Source: Sphingobacterium prati (GTDB lineage Bacteria; Bacteroidota; Bacteroidia; Sphingobacteriales; Sphingobacteriaceae). Taken from it: a DNA stretch of 64,000 bases. Below the pieces are notes generated by a model. The model worked only from the letters and a program-made list of their open reading frames with translations, had not been told where the DNA came from and made no database searches. The first letter of the stretch is position 1; the number at the start of each line of letters is the position of its first letter. Below, piece after piece: positions 55,996 through 64,000 of this stretch. The stretch is from positions 806,001-870,000 of the forward strand of contig NZ_JABJWY010000034.1 of assembly GCF_013167215.1 (NCBI RefSeq), written 5' to 3'. Made by a program: the position numbers and the translations under genes.

Positions 55996-56910
55996 TTACC
56001 TTCCGAATGTGTCATAATTATCTGTCGCATACTTCTCGAATCTCGTGAGAAGAGCAATATTGTCTTTTTCCAATGGACTCAGATCCGAACTTACATCTTT
56101 CGAAACCGGCACATACCAATCTACTGGATCGAAGAACTGACGGATAGCGGGTTTAGTAAAAGCATAGCCATGCCGTGCGAAAATCGTATTTCGGATAATC
56201 TCCAGATCTAATTTCTTCAGATTTTTCAAATCTTTTTCCACCAACTTTTGTTTGGAAGCATTTATACTGAATACGGCTGGGGAAGCAGATCGATAATATT
56301 CCATCACATAGGTATAAGTCGAATCACCGTCTTGATCTGTCGCTTCTTTCTTTTTAGCATTGATCCAATCGACCAAAGTTCCATATTCTTCATCTTGACT
56401 ATTAAGCATCAGATTTGGATTATAGGCAAACTGTTTCTTTAATAATTTGAAATGCCTTCTTTTAATCTTCACACTCTGGTCGTAGGCTACCCAGCTACCG
56501 ATCAGCGTATCATTCCTCAGCTTTATTTCAAAACGCCCGTCTGATTTTTTATCTCCTGGCTCATCTAATAGCAGCTGTATTACATGCGCGTCGCCTTCAA
56601 GTTTTCCCGTCAACGAACGCAAATTTCCTTTGACTACATTTTGTCCGAAAACACTCCCTTTATCTGTTATTTTTTTGATGGTCAGATTTATTTTTGGATT
56701 ATAATCTGTATTTGGCAGCTCCTCACCTTCCTCAAGTAAATTTTCATCAATTACAAAATCTCCCACCCAGTTGCCATAAAGCTCCTGGTGCGCTTCACGC
56801 TCGAGGACAACGGAGTCCAGTGTTATGGACTTAATAGCCTTTTTATTTGCTCCATCCTTACAACCGATCAAGACAGAAAGCAATAACAATAAATAAATAT
56901 TCCCTTTCAT
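55996..56910 (-). CDS. YARHG-domain lipoprotein
   Basis: 304 residues from the ATG at 56910 (lipoprotein signal MKGNIYLLLLLSVLIGC). The middle part has LYGNWVGDFVIDENL and IELQL-type strands. The C-terminal YARHG domain: LEIIRNTIFARHGYAF and FFDPVDWYVPV. Extracellular domain of unknown ligand, often next to peptidases or surface genes. The frame is open upstream but those residues have no signal sense. Confidence 0.85.
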   Translation of the reverse strand: MKGNIYLLLLLSVLIGCKDGANKKAIKSITLDSVVLEREAHQELYGNWVGDFVIDENLLEEGEELPNTDYNPKINLTIKKITDKGSVFGQNVVKGNLRSLTGKLEGDAHVIQLLLDEPGDKKSDGRFEIKLRNDTLIGSWVAYDQSVKIKRRHFKLLKKQFAYNPNLMLNSQDEEYGTLVDWINAKKKEATDQDGDSTYTYVMEYYRSASPAVFSINASKQKLVEKDLKNLKKLDLEIIRNTIFARHGYAFTKPAIRQFFDPVDWYVPVSKDVSSDLSPLEKDNIALLTRFEKYATDNYDTFGR

Positions 56911-56959
56911 TACTTTATATTTTTTTAAAAAAATGACTTCGTGCCATTTATGATTCGGA

Positions 56960-57616
56960 TCAATCATAATAGTTCAGTAAATTATGATTTTTTCGATAAA
57001 TAATGAACTCCGCAAGTAGTATATTAGGTATCCAACCCAACCAGGCAATTAGCTGATAAAGATCCATCGGATTGGGATGGAAGAGATAAACCAGCATTAC
57101 CTTCCAAAAGCGCAATGTAATCGCTGAACAGGTCAGTGCAAAACTGCGCAGCATAAAATCATGGTGGAGATTAATTTTTTTCTGAATTGCCAGACGCACT
57201 GCTTGCAATGTAAAATAGAACCAGCCCAGGGCAAGCAGTTCAAAGGAGATGATGGCAAATAAACCACCATTGGCAACAAAACCAATTAAGGCACCGGAAG
57301 GTGCAGCGAAGCCCAAAATACTGAGCACATACACATAACCAATTGTCCGGTGCAATCGCGGATATTTTGTCAGTAAACCTAAATTAAATTGGGTAAAACC
57401 AGCTGGTAAGGCAAGAATAGCAGTGCATACATGGGTATAAAAAACATACTTGTACCACCAAAGCTCCTCAACTTCAGTTTGTTTGGTCATTAGAAAATTA
57501 GCATCCAACGCAAAACTGTGGTATCGCCAGGTGATTTCTACCATCAACGTACAGCTGTAAGCAAAAATCAAAAGCCAAAATCCATTCAATATCGAAATTT
57601 GGATTTTTTTTTCCAT
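56960..57616 (-). CDS. DUF2306 membrane protein
   Basis: 218 residues with about seven membrane segments: NGFWLLIFAYSCTLMVEITW, then YTHVCTAILALPAGFTQF, LHRTIGYVYVLSILGFA and FMLRSFALTCSAITLRFWKV. The HRTIGYVYV and RSFALT segments fit DUF2306. Inner membrane, function unknown. 11 nt after the ABC permease gene, so probably co-transcribed with it. Confidence 0.8.
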   Translation of the reverse strand: MEKKIQISILNGFWLLIFAYSCTLMVEITWRYHSFALDANFLMTKQTEVEELWWYKYVFYTHVCTAILALPAGFTQFNLGLLTKYPRLHRTIGYVYVLSILGFAAPSGALIGFVANGGLFAIISFELLALGWFYFTLQAVRLAIQKKINLHHDFMLRSFALTCSAITLRFWKVMLVYLFHPNPMDLYQLIAWLGWIPNILLAEFIIYRKNHNLLNYYD

Positions 57617-57627
57617 GACGAGTTTAT

Positions 57628-58872
57628 TTATTTACTTCGAATTGCTTCGACAGGATCCAACCGCGAGGCCATTAAAGCCGGAACGATCCCTGATATTAGG
57701 CCAATAAAGGTCGAAAGAGAAACCGTAAGAATGACCATCTTTAAGCTGACGACAATGGCCACGCCAGTAGCCAATTGAACGATAAAAGCCAGAAAATAGA
57801 CAACGACAAGACCAATCCCGCCCCCCAGTAAACAAAGCACGATAGACTCAATGAGAAACTGCGATAAGATGAAGAAGTTTTTAGCGCCTAATGCTTTTTG
57901 AATTCCAATAATATGTGTTCGTTCCTTGACACTGACAAACATGATATTCGCGATACCAAAACCACCAACTAAAATAGAAAAAATACCAATGGAAAAACCA
58001 GCAAGATTGATGATACCAAAAAGCTGATCCAAAGCGCCCGTAATCATCGTTGTCTGGTTAATGGAAAAGTTTTCTTCACGTTGCGGGGCAATGCGACGGA
58101 TCGAACGCATCAATGTTTTTGCTTCACTTTCCGCCTCCCCCAAGGTATAATTCGACTTGATCACCATGGCTATACTCGGCGAGAAATTATCATAATTGAC
58201 AAGATTACGGGCCAATTCAAAGGGAATAAAAGCCGTATCATCAGGTGATGTATTGATTAATACTCCATTACCCTCTTTTTTTAACACGCCGATAACCTGA
58301 ATTTTCCTGCCCAACATACTGATATACTTCCCTACGGGCTCCTCATTTGGAAAAAGACCCTCCGCGATGTTGGCTCCTAATACCGTTACAAGAGCTCCAC
58401 TTCTTGATTCACTTTCGGCAAAATATCGACCGTCAACAATATTTAAGTTTTGGATATATAGATTCTCATAGGTAGCTGCATTTACGGAAGAGCCTTGGGC
58501 CGAGTTGTTCTTATATTTAATCGTCGTATTGCCGATATTGATCATATACGCCATATACTCGGCCGTGGTCATACGACTTCTTAAATCCTGGTAATTATTG
58601 TAGGTAGGTTCGGGCCTATTCAAATATTTCCACCAAGGATAATTAGGACCGCCATCCCAGGGCCATTTTTCGATATAAAGCGTCTTACTGCCGATCTTCT
58701 TGACAGATTCCTCAATATTATTACGTAAGGTATCTACCGCTGAAAACACACCTATAATGGTAAAAATACCGATGGTCACGCCCAGCAAGGAAAGCAAGGT
58801 ACGTGTACGATTGTCCTTTAATGCCGAAAACGCAAACTGACAACTTTCCAATATTAATCGAAGGAATAACAT
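57628..58872 (-). CDS. ABC transporter permease, MacB/FtsX type
   Basis: 414 residues: first membrane segment (about 25-45, TLLSLLGVTIGIFTIIGVFS), a large periplasmic MacB_PCD domain with VLGANIAEGLFPNEEPVGKY, then three C-terminal segments (about 290-400) with GIANIMFVSVKERTHIIGIQ and the end ALMASRLDPVEAIRSK. The matching ATPase gene is not adjacent. Exports lipoprotein-like or drug-like substrates; substrate unknown. Confidence 0.9.
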   Translation of the reverse strand: MLFLRLILESCQFAFSALKDNRTRTLLSLLGVTIGIFTIIGVFSAVDTLRNNIEESVKKIGSKTLYIEKWPWDGGPNYPWWKYLNRPEPTYNNYQDLRSRMTTAEYMAYMINIGNTTIKYKNNSAQGSSVNAATYENLYIQNLNIVDGRYFAESESRSGALVTVLGANIAEGLFPNEEPVGKYISMLGRKIQVIGVLKKEGNGVLINTSPDDTAFIPFELARNLVNYDNFSPSIAMVIKSNYTLGEAESEAKTLMRSIRRIAPQREENFSINQTTMITGALDQLFGIINLAGFSIGIFSILVGGFGIANIMFVSVKERTHIIGIQKALGAKNFFILSQFLIESIVLCLLGGGIGLVVVYFLAFIVQLATGVAIVVSLKMVILTVSLSTFIGLISGIVPALMASRLDPVEAIRSK

Positions 58873-59005
58873 AATTGCATTCTAAAATACAATATAGTTT
58901 TGATTTAATGTCAAAATCAATAAAAATATATGCATAAATTAGAAATAAGGCCTTTTGATACCCAAAAAAGTTATAACTTTGTATGCTTTTTGCAACCTAG
59001 TATTT

Positions 59006-59023
59006 AGTGCACTGTAATGCACT
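59006..59023 (+). other. Leader hairpin before queA
   Basis: AGTGCA (59006-59011) and TGCACT (59018-59023), 6-nt loop, in a leader of about 70 nt that begins after TAACTTTG (58974-58981). Not a preQ1 aptamer by its sequence. Confidence 0.4.
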
Positions 59024-59056
59024 GAAAGGCAGACATTAATATATATATCATTAAAG

Positions 59057-60106
59057 ATGAAGTTATCTCAATTTAAATTCAACTTACCAGAATCATTACT
59101 TGCTTCTGAACCTTCTGAAAATCGTGACGAATCGCGTTTGATGGTCTTACATCGGGATACTGGTAAAATTGAACACAAAATTTTCAAAGATGTATTGGAC
59201 TATTTTGACGATAAAGACGTCATGATATTAAACAATACAAAAGTTTTTCCAGCGCGCCTATATGGTAATAAAGAAAAAACTGGAGCTACGATTGAAGTTT
59301 TCTTGTTACGCGAATTGAACAACGAGCTTCGTCTTTGGGATGTATTGGTTGATCCCGCACGTAAAATCCGTGTCGGCAACAAATTGTATTTCGGTGATGA
59401 TGATCTATTGGTCGCCGAGGTTGTTGACAATACGACTTCACGTGGACGTACAATCAGATTTCTGTTCGATGGTACTGACGAAGAATTCCGTCGCAACATT
59501 GAGATTTTGGGTGAAACGCCACTTCCTAAATATATCAAACGTAAAGCAACTCCAGAGGACAAATTCCGTTACCAAACTATTTATGCCAAAAATGAAGGCG
59601 CTGTTGCAGCACCTACAGCCGGTCTTCACTTTTCCCGTGAATTAATGAAGCGTTTGGAACTTAAAGGTGTGGATTTCGCCGAAGTTACATTACATGTGGG
59701 TCTTGGCACCTTCCGTACTGTTGAAGTGGAAGATTTGACTAAACATAAAATGGATTCGGAGCAATTTATTATTACGGATGAAGCTGCAAAAGTAGTGAAC
59801 AGAGCAATTGACAATAAACGTCGCGTATGTGCTGTTGGCACGACATCCATGCGTGCGATTGAATCCTCTGTGTCCGCAGATCATCACTTAAAGGCTGCTT
59901 CAGATTGGACAAGTAAGTTCATCTACCCTCCGTATGATTTCAGCATTGCAAATTCAATGATTACCAATTTCCATACACCGGAATCTACGTTATTGGTCAT
60001 GATCGCAGCATTTGCGGGATATGAGAATGTAATGAATGCCTATGAGGTTGCTGTAAAAGAAAAATACAGATTCTACAGCTACGGGGATGCGATGTTGATT
60101 ATCTAA
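59057..60106 (+). CDS. queA: tRNA preQ1-34 S-adenosylmethionine ribosyltransferase-isomerase
   Basis: Converts preQ1 in tRNA to epoxyqueuosine. 349 residues: [65 protein letters not shown] and [20 protein letters not shown]. Full-length and typical. Terminator follows. Confidence 0.96.
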   Translation: MKLSQFKFNLPESLLASEPSENRDESRLMVLHRDTGKIEHKIFKDVLDYFDDKDVMILNNTKVFPARLYGNKEKTGATIEVFLLRELNNELRLWDVLVDPARKIRVGNKLYFGDDDLLVAEVVDNTTSRGRTIRFLFDGTDEEFRRNIEILGETPLPKYIKRKATPEDKFRYQTIYAKNEGAVAAPTAGLHFSRELMKRLELKGVDFAEVTLHVGLGTFRTVEVEDLTKHKMDSEQFIITDEAAKVVNRAIDNKRRVCAVGTTSMRAIESSVSADHHLKAASDWTSKFIYPPYDFSIANSMITNFHTPESTLLVMIAAFAGYENVMNAYEVAVKEKYRFYSYGDAMLII

Positions 60107-60131
60107 ACAGAGTAGATTAAAAATAGCTTGA

Positions 60132-60161
60132 AACGTGGGTAGCTTGTAAACTATCCGCGTT
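60132..60161 (+). terminator. Terminator after queA
   Basis: AACGTGGGTAG (60132-60142) pairs with CTATCCGCGTT (60151-60161) with two G-U pairs; seven T follow. Confidence 0.7.
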
Positions 60162-60191
60162 TTTTTAAATAAAAACACCCCATATCTGTCT

Positions 60192-60881
60192 ATGAATTTT
60201 GTCATTATCGTTGCCGCCGGAACCGGGAGTCGTATGAATAGCGACTTACCGAAACAGTTTCTTGATTTAAACGGTGTACCGGTGATTATGCATACCATCG
60301 ATCATTTTCATCAGTCATCAGCGATTTCGGAGATTATCTTGGTCATCAGCAAAGAAATGGAGCAATTCTGGACGGATTTATGTTTAAAACAGCATTATCG
60401 CACGCCAGTTCATTTGGCTTTTGGCGGTGATACTCGTTTCGCGAGTGTAAAAAATGGCCTCGCATATATCCAGAAAAATTTTGAATTAGGAACAAATGAT
60501 TATATCGCCGTCCATGACGGTGCCCGTCCCATTGTCTCCAGTTCTTTAATTGCTAGGGCATTCCAAGGGGCATACGAGCATCAAGCCATTGTCCTAGCGC
60601 GAAAGAGTATTGAGTCGGTCCGGACCGGCAACAGTACATCAAATAATGCCGTCGATCGAAATCAGGTTTGGTTGGTACAGACCCCTCAGGTATTCCATGC
60701 AGAATTGCTAACACGAGCCTACTGCCAAAAAGAGGATCCTTTGTTTACGGATGATGCCTCAGTGGTCGAAAAACTGGGCAATCGCATTGCTATTGTTGAG
60801 GGCGATGCTAAAAATATTAAAATCACCTATCCACAAGATCTACAAATTGCCCAGTTTTATTTGAACCTGATTAAAAAGTGA
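60192..60881 (+). CDS. ispD: 2-C-methyl-D-erythritol 4-phosphate cytidylyltransferase
   Basis: Third step of the MEP isoprenoid pathway. 229 residues: IVAAGTGSRMNSDLPKQFLD with the CTP-binding loop, YIAVHDGARPIVSSSL, VWLVQTPQVFHAELLTRAY and FTDDASVVEKLG. Single gene, 85 nt after queA. Confidence 0.96.
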   Translation: MNFVIIVAAGTGSRMNSDLPKQFLDLNGVPVIMHTIDHFHQSSAISEIILVISKEMEQFWTDLCLKQHYRTPVHLAFGGDTRFASVKNGLAYIQKNFELGTNDYIAVHDGARPIVSSSLIARAFQGAYEHQAIVLARKSIESVRTGNSTSNNAVDRNQVWLVQTPQVFHAELLTRAYCQKEDPLFTDDASVVEKLGNRIAIVEGDAKNIKITYPQDLQIAQFYLNLIKK

Positions 60882-60885
60882 ATTG

Positions 60886-61041
60886 CTATGCGTTACCCCG
60901 AATGACGCGCAACAGCACGACAATAATTGCAATGACCAAAAGGATGTGAATAATGTTATTTCCGGCTGCATAACCTCCAAAAAAACTAATCGCCCAGATG
61001 ATCACTAAAATAACGGCGATGATGTACAATAAGTTTCCCAT
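60886..61041 (-). CDS. Lmo0937-type small membrane protein
   Basis: 51 residues: MGNLLYIIAVILVIIWAISF and a second segment HILLVIAIIVVLLRVIRG; two membrane helices with a GG turn. Fits the Lmo0937 (DUF5670) family often induced under stress. Too short for the usual ORF cut-off. Confidence 0.8.
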   Translation of the reverse strand: MGNLLYIIAVILVIIWAISFFGGYAAGNNIIHILLVIAIIVVLLRVIRGNA

Positions 61042-61111
61042 TTCTTTATAATTTAATACCTTATTCTGTTTTATATAGGTATAACAACAAGAAATGCACT
61101 AAAGTTTTATA

Positions 61112-61888
61112 TTAAATGGATTCGTCAAGAATGATCTGCAATTGATCGTAAGCGAAGTATATATTGGGTGGTAGTTCTTCCGACACCTCCGCATGTAAAC
61201 CCATTCGATGCCCAATATGTGTAAAATAGGTCTTATCAGCATTAATATCCTCTGCAAATGTTATCGCCTCCTGCAGGGTTAGATGGGAAATATGGGATTC
61301 CTTTTGCAGTGCATTGACGACCAAAATTTTTACACCTTTCAGTAGTTTCCTGGATTCTTCGGAGATAGATTTCGCATCGGTAATGTAGGCAAAATCATCT
61401 ATCCTAAATCCAAGCACAGGCATTTTATAATGCATTACCTCGATAGGCATAATCTCTTTTCCAAATAGAAATAATGGCTCCCCTGCTTTTATTTCTTCTA
61501 AATCCAATCGCGGAGCTCCGGGATATTTTATTTCAGTAAAGGCGTAGTAAAATTCACGTTTTAGGGCTTCATGAAGTGCTTTTGTTCCATAAATAGCAAT
61601 GGAAGAATGCTGCTGATAATTAAACGCCCGTACATCATCCAGTCCAGCTATATGATCTTTGTGCGGGTGTGTCATCAATACGGCATCCAGATGCAGTACT
61701 TTTTCACGCAACATCTGATAGCGAAAATCAGGACCGGTATCGACCACAAGCGTATGATCATTATATTCAATAAGAATAGAAGAACGTAATCGCTTATCAT
61801 GTTTGTCCTGAGATTGACAAACCTGACATTGGCACGCAATAACGGGTACCCCTTGTGATGTTCCGGTTCCTAAAAATGTTATTCTCAA
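61112..61888 (-). CDS. PhnP-like metallo-beta-lactamase-fold hydrolase
   Basis: 258 residues: FLGTGTSQGVPVIACQCQVC with a Cys cluster, LVVDTGPDFRYQML, LMTHPHKDHIAGLDDVRAF (HxHxDH), AYITDAKSISEE and YFTHIGHRMGLHAEV. The N-terminal CQCQVCQS and the rest match the PhnP phosphodiesterase group. No phn cluster is here, so the real substrate may be another cyclic phosphodiester. Its ATG overlaps the next gene's stop by 4 nt. Confidence 0.9.
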   Translation of the reverse strand: MRITFLGTGTSQGVPVIACQCQVCQSQDKHDKRLRSSILIEYNDHTLVVDTGPDFRYQMLREKVLHLDAVLMTHPHKDHIAGLDDVRAFNYQQHSSIAIYGTKALHEALKREFYYAFTEIKYPGAPRLDLEEIKAGEPLFLFGKEIMPIEVMHYKMPVLGFRIDDFAYITDAKSISEESRKLLKGVKILVVNALQKESHISHLTLQEAITFAEDINADKTYFTHIGHRMGLHAEVSEELPPNIYFAYDQLQIILDESI

Positions 61889-62157
61889 ACTATTGTCTTT
61901 GATTTCAATACCTCTTCATAAATCGGGAAAAGTTTTTCAGAAATAACCTCTGAATCAATTTCCACTTCCAATAAAATATTCCATAAGGACTGGATTTTTA
62001 TCTCCAGATTGGAAAACTTATTCACAACCACAACTTTTGTCGCCTGTAACATGCAGGCCCCGGTGCGGAATGAACCTTTTTCATATCTTACTTTAAAGCC
62101 CTGTTCTTTAAAAAACTCCTCTATCTTTGTTAAACTACTCTGTGTAAACGGCAACAA
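61885..62157 (-). CDS. Conserved-looking hypothetical 90-residue protein
   Basis: No named family. It reads LTKIEEFFKEQGFKVRYEKG, then FRTGACMLQATKVVVVNKFS and a C-terminal IYEEVLKSKTIV. Small alpha/beta protein with one Cys. Coupled to the PhnP-like gene by overlapping stop and start codons (ATGA), so the two products may work together. Confidence 0.75.
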   Translation of the reverse strand: MLPFTQSSLTKIEEFFKEQGFKVRYEKGSFRTGACMLQATKVVVVNKFSNLEIKIQSLWNILLEVEIDSEVISEKLFPIYEEVLKSKTIV

Positions 62158-62312
62158 AATCTCTCCTTCTTTTTAGTTTTTTTCTCAGTATTCCAAACTT
62201 AGATAAATTTGCCTTTATATACAAATAAATTCACTTACACACATTTTCCAGGTGTTTAAAATGCGATTTCAAAAACAGCTATAGCACGGCATATTCTCGT
62301 TATTTCCGGGTA

Positions 62313-63440
62313 TCAATCGATTAATTTAAGAAGCTCGTTTCCAAAGGTGTACCAGCTAAATTTTTTCTTTTCGTCTATAATATTTGTTCTGAATTGTGCT
62401 TCTTTATCGTGACGATAGAAAGATACGATTCCATTGACGATACTGCTCACATTGGGTTCTACCACATAACCTACGCTGCCGTCCTGTACCAGTTCGGGTA
62501 AGCCACCGACATTACTTACAATCATCGGTAAATCGAAGTGATAAGCAACTTGTGTAATGCCACTTTGTGTGGCGGTTCGGTATGGCAACACAACACAGTC
62601 AGCAGCTGAAAAATACCAGCCAACCTCATGATTGGGAATAAAATCAGTACGCATATAGATCCTATCTTCCAAATGGTGTTTTTTGATAAGCGCCAGATAT
62701 GGTGCTGGGTCTCCGTAAAACTCTCCGGCTAATAGCAATTTGATATTTAATTTCTGAATCTGTATGTCCGCTAAAGCTTCCAATAGCATATCCAACCCCT
62801 TATATTGTCGAATAAACCCAAAAAACAAAATAACGCGATCTTGCCGATCGATATTCAGCAACTTACGCGACTCAACCTTACTCAAATGGAGTCCATAATT
62901 ATCGTAAAGAGGATGAGGTGTGTAGACAGCAGGCATACGTGGGCTCAACATCTTTAAGTCTGCTAATACGCTTTTGCTCATAGTGACACAGGCATCCACA
63001 GATTTTAAAAAATAACGGATTAGCCATTTGTCGCCGAACCGCTTTTCATGCGGAATAATGTTATCCGCAATACAAACGATCTTGGTGTATTTATTTTTTC
63101 GTACTTGGCGTTGAATTGTACCTAGGCAAGGACTAAAAAAAGGCATCCAAAAACGAACGATGAGTAGATCGTATTTTGCTTTTCTGAGTTCCTTTCCGAT
63201 GCTCAACCAATTCAAGGGGTTGATTGAATTAACTTTAGTCTTGATATTCAGACCTAACGGCGGAGATTCATCCGAGTATTGGGATTTGCCAGGAAACAAA
63301 AAATTGGGATACTGTAAAGAAAAAGAATAAATATCCACCTCATGCCCCAACGTTTGAAAGTGGGATGCTAATCGTTCGTTGAAAGAAGCAATCCCCCCTC
63401 CTCTTAAAGGGTATGCAGACCCTAGGATCACGATACGCAT
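62313..63440 (-). CDS. Family 4 glycosyltransferase
   Basis: 375 residues, GT-B fold: ILGSAYPLRGGGIASFNERL (N-terminal acceptor side), VILFFGFIRQYKGLDMLLEA (donor side), then YFSAADCVVLPYRTATQSGI with the EX7E-region equivalent and SNVGGLPELVQDGSVGYVV. Retaining enzyme, sugar donor unknown. 6 nt before the next glycosyltransferase on the same strand, so one unit for a surface glycan. Confidence 0.88.
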   Translation of the reverse strand: MRIVILGSAYPLRGGGIASFNERLASHFQTLGHEVDIYSFSLQYPNFLFPGKSQYSDESPPLGLNIKTKVNSINPLNWLSIGKELRKAKYDLLIVRFWMPFFSPCLGTIQRQVRKNKYTKIVCIADNIIPHEKRFGDKWLIRYFLKSVDACVTMSKSVLADLKMLSPRMPAVYTPHPLYDNYGLHLSKVESRKLLNIDRQDRVILFFGFIRQYKGLDMLLEALADIQIQKLNIKLLLAGEFYGDPAPYLALIKKHHLEDRIYMRTDFIPNHEVGWYFSAADCVVLPYRTATQSGITQVAYHFDLPMIVSNVGGLPELVQDGSVGYVVEPNVSSIVNGIVSFYRHDKEAQFRTNIIDEKKKFSWYTFGNELLKLID

Positions 63441-63446
63441 GGTGGA

Positions 63447-64000
63447 TTAAATAACTTTTTCGATTTGATAATCATTCCGATCCGAACTACTCCTCGAAAC
63501 CAGCTCAGCCAAAAAACCTGTCAAAAATAATTGAGTCCCTAAAATAATTGCAGTCAATGCAAAGAAAAATAGTGGCTGATCAGTTATATCCCTAAATGGC
63601 GTACCGCTAGCTATACTCATTAGTTTGTGGCAAATCATATAAATCGAGATAAATAAACCTGCTAGAAAGCTTACAACCCCCATTACACCGAAAAAATGCA
63701 TTGGACGTTTAGCGAATTTTCCAACAAAAAATATAGACAAGAGATCCAAAAATCCTTTAACAAAGCGCCCGGGGCCAAATTTCGTCGTACCGTATTTACG
63801 TGGATAATGTTGAACAATTTGTTCTTGAATATTCGTAAATCCAGCCCATTTTGCGATAACGGGAATATAACGATGCATTTCACCGTATACTTCTATATTT
63901 TTAATTACTTCTTTTTTGTATGCTTTGAGTCCGCAATTAAAATCATGCAGATTATGAATACCCGACATTGATCGCGTTACACCGTTAAATAATTTAGTTG
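63447..64000 (-). CDS. Family 2 glycosyltransferase, DPM1-like, N-terminus cut by window edge
   Basis: The minus-strand frame continues past the right edge (NGVTRSMSGIHNLHDFNCGL precedes the ATG at 63968), so only the C-terminal 184 residues are seen. NCGLKAYKKEV and the YPRKYGTTKFGPGRFVKGFL block fit polyprenyl-phosphate (DPM1/GtrB-like) glycosyltransferases; two membrane segments follow (FFGVMGVVSFLAGLFISIYM and LFFFALTAIILGTQLFL). The start codon lies outside the window. Confidence 0.88.
   Translation of the reverse strand, partial: TKLFNGVTRSMSGIHNLHDFNCGLKAYKKEVIKNIEVYGEMHRYIPVIAKWAGFTNIQEQIVQHYPRKYGTTKFGPGRFVKGFLDLLSIFFVGKFAKRPMHFFGVMGVVSFLAGLFISIYMICHKLMSIASGTPFRDITDQPLFFFALTAIILGTQLFLTGFLAELVSRSSSDRNDYQIEKVI

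Noticed and set aside
58982..59056. preQ1 riboswitch before queA
   Set aside because: The AGTGCA hairpin lacks the conserved loop and tail of preQ1 aptamers.
1..64000. CRISPR array, tRNA or rRNA genes
   Set aside because: No spaced direct repeats, no T-loop (GTTCGANTC) with acceptor pairing and no rRNA-like stretches were seen.

Overview
The window reads as chromosomal DNA of a Sphingobacteriaceae member (Bacteroidota), most likely Sphingobacterium or a close relative. The signs are AT-rich intergenic DNA, promoters of the Bacteroidota type (TTG near -33 and TAnnTTTG near -7), few Shine-Dalgarno sites, and lineage-typical families: DUF3098 beside ftsX, DUF3078, DUF3857 with DUF2569, DUF4846, GLPGLI-like, YARHG and a Wzi/RemB-like outer-membrane barrel. 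Most of it is ordinary core genome. I saw no tRNA, rRNA, CRISPR array or intact insertion sequence.

Layout. 0-8 kb: the metabolite-repair enzyme Nnr (cut by the window edge), a large one-chain GH18-deacetylase-glycosyltransferase, a DUF4846 lipoprotein, flavohemoglobin Hmp with a palindromic operator, and an Rrf2 Fe-S regulator. 8-13.5 kb: an accessory, partly decayed stretch with a 58-bp perfect palindrome, a membrane protein broken by a 7-base tandem duplication, a broken zinc-finger/helix-hairpin-helix gene and a cold-shock-like protein. 13.5-31 kb: leuS, the ftsX-DUF3098-uppP-truB-ribF run, aroQ, an outer-membrane barrel, a GH125 mannosidase, murI, a PQQ sugar dehydrogenase, rlmH and dnaB. 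31-45.5 kb: menG, a short-chain dehydrogenase, YqeY, ElaA, DUF423, a fluoride riboswitch with a CLC-F type antiporter, mgtE, pepE, an SPFH/Arc pair, a mismatch glycosylase, purM, the RimK pair and a DUF3857 transglutaminase-like protein. 45.5-64 kb: the thrS-infC-rpmI-rplT operon, queE, a his leader with hisG-hisD, an ABC permease, queA, ispD, a PhnP-like hydrolase and two glycosyltransferases (the last cut by the window edge).

Genes that work together: Hmp and the Rrf2 protein (nitric oxide detoxification and probably its sensor); the fluoride aptamer and the CLC-F antiporter; the his leader peptide and hisGD; the translation operon; uppP, murI, the synthase fusion and the glycosyltransferases (envelope); queE and queA (queuosine).

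The best leads are the fluoride riboswitch with a visible start-codon-masking helix, the histidine-rich leader peptide before a TTG-started hisG, the heptamer duplication that splits a 2-TM protein, the 16-bp-arm inverted repeat on the hmp promoter, and the GH18-CE4-GT2 fusion. All of this comes from reading the sequence; no database search was run.
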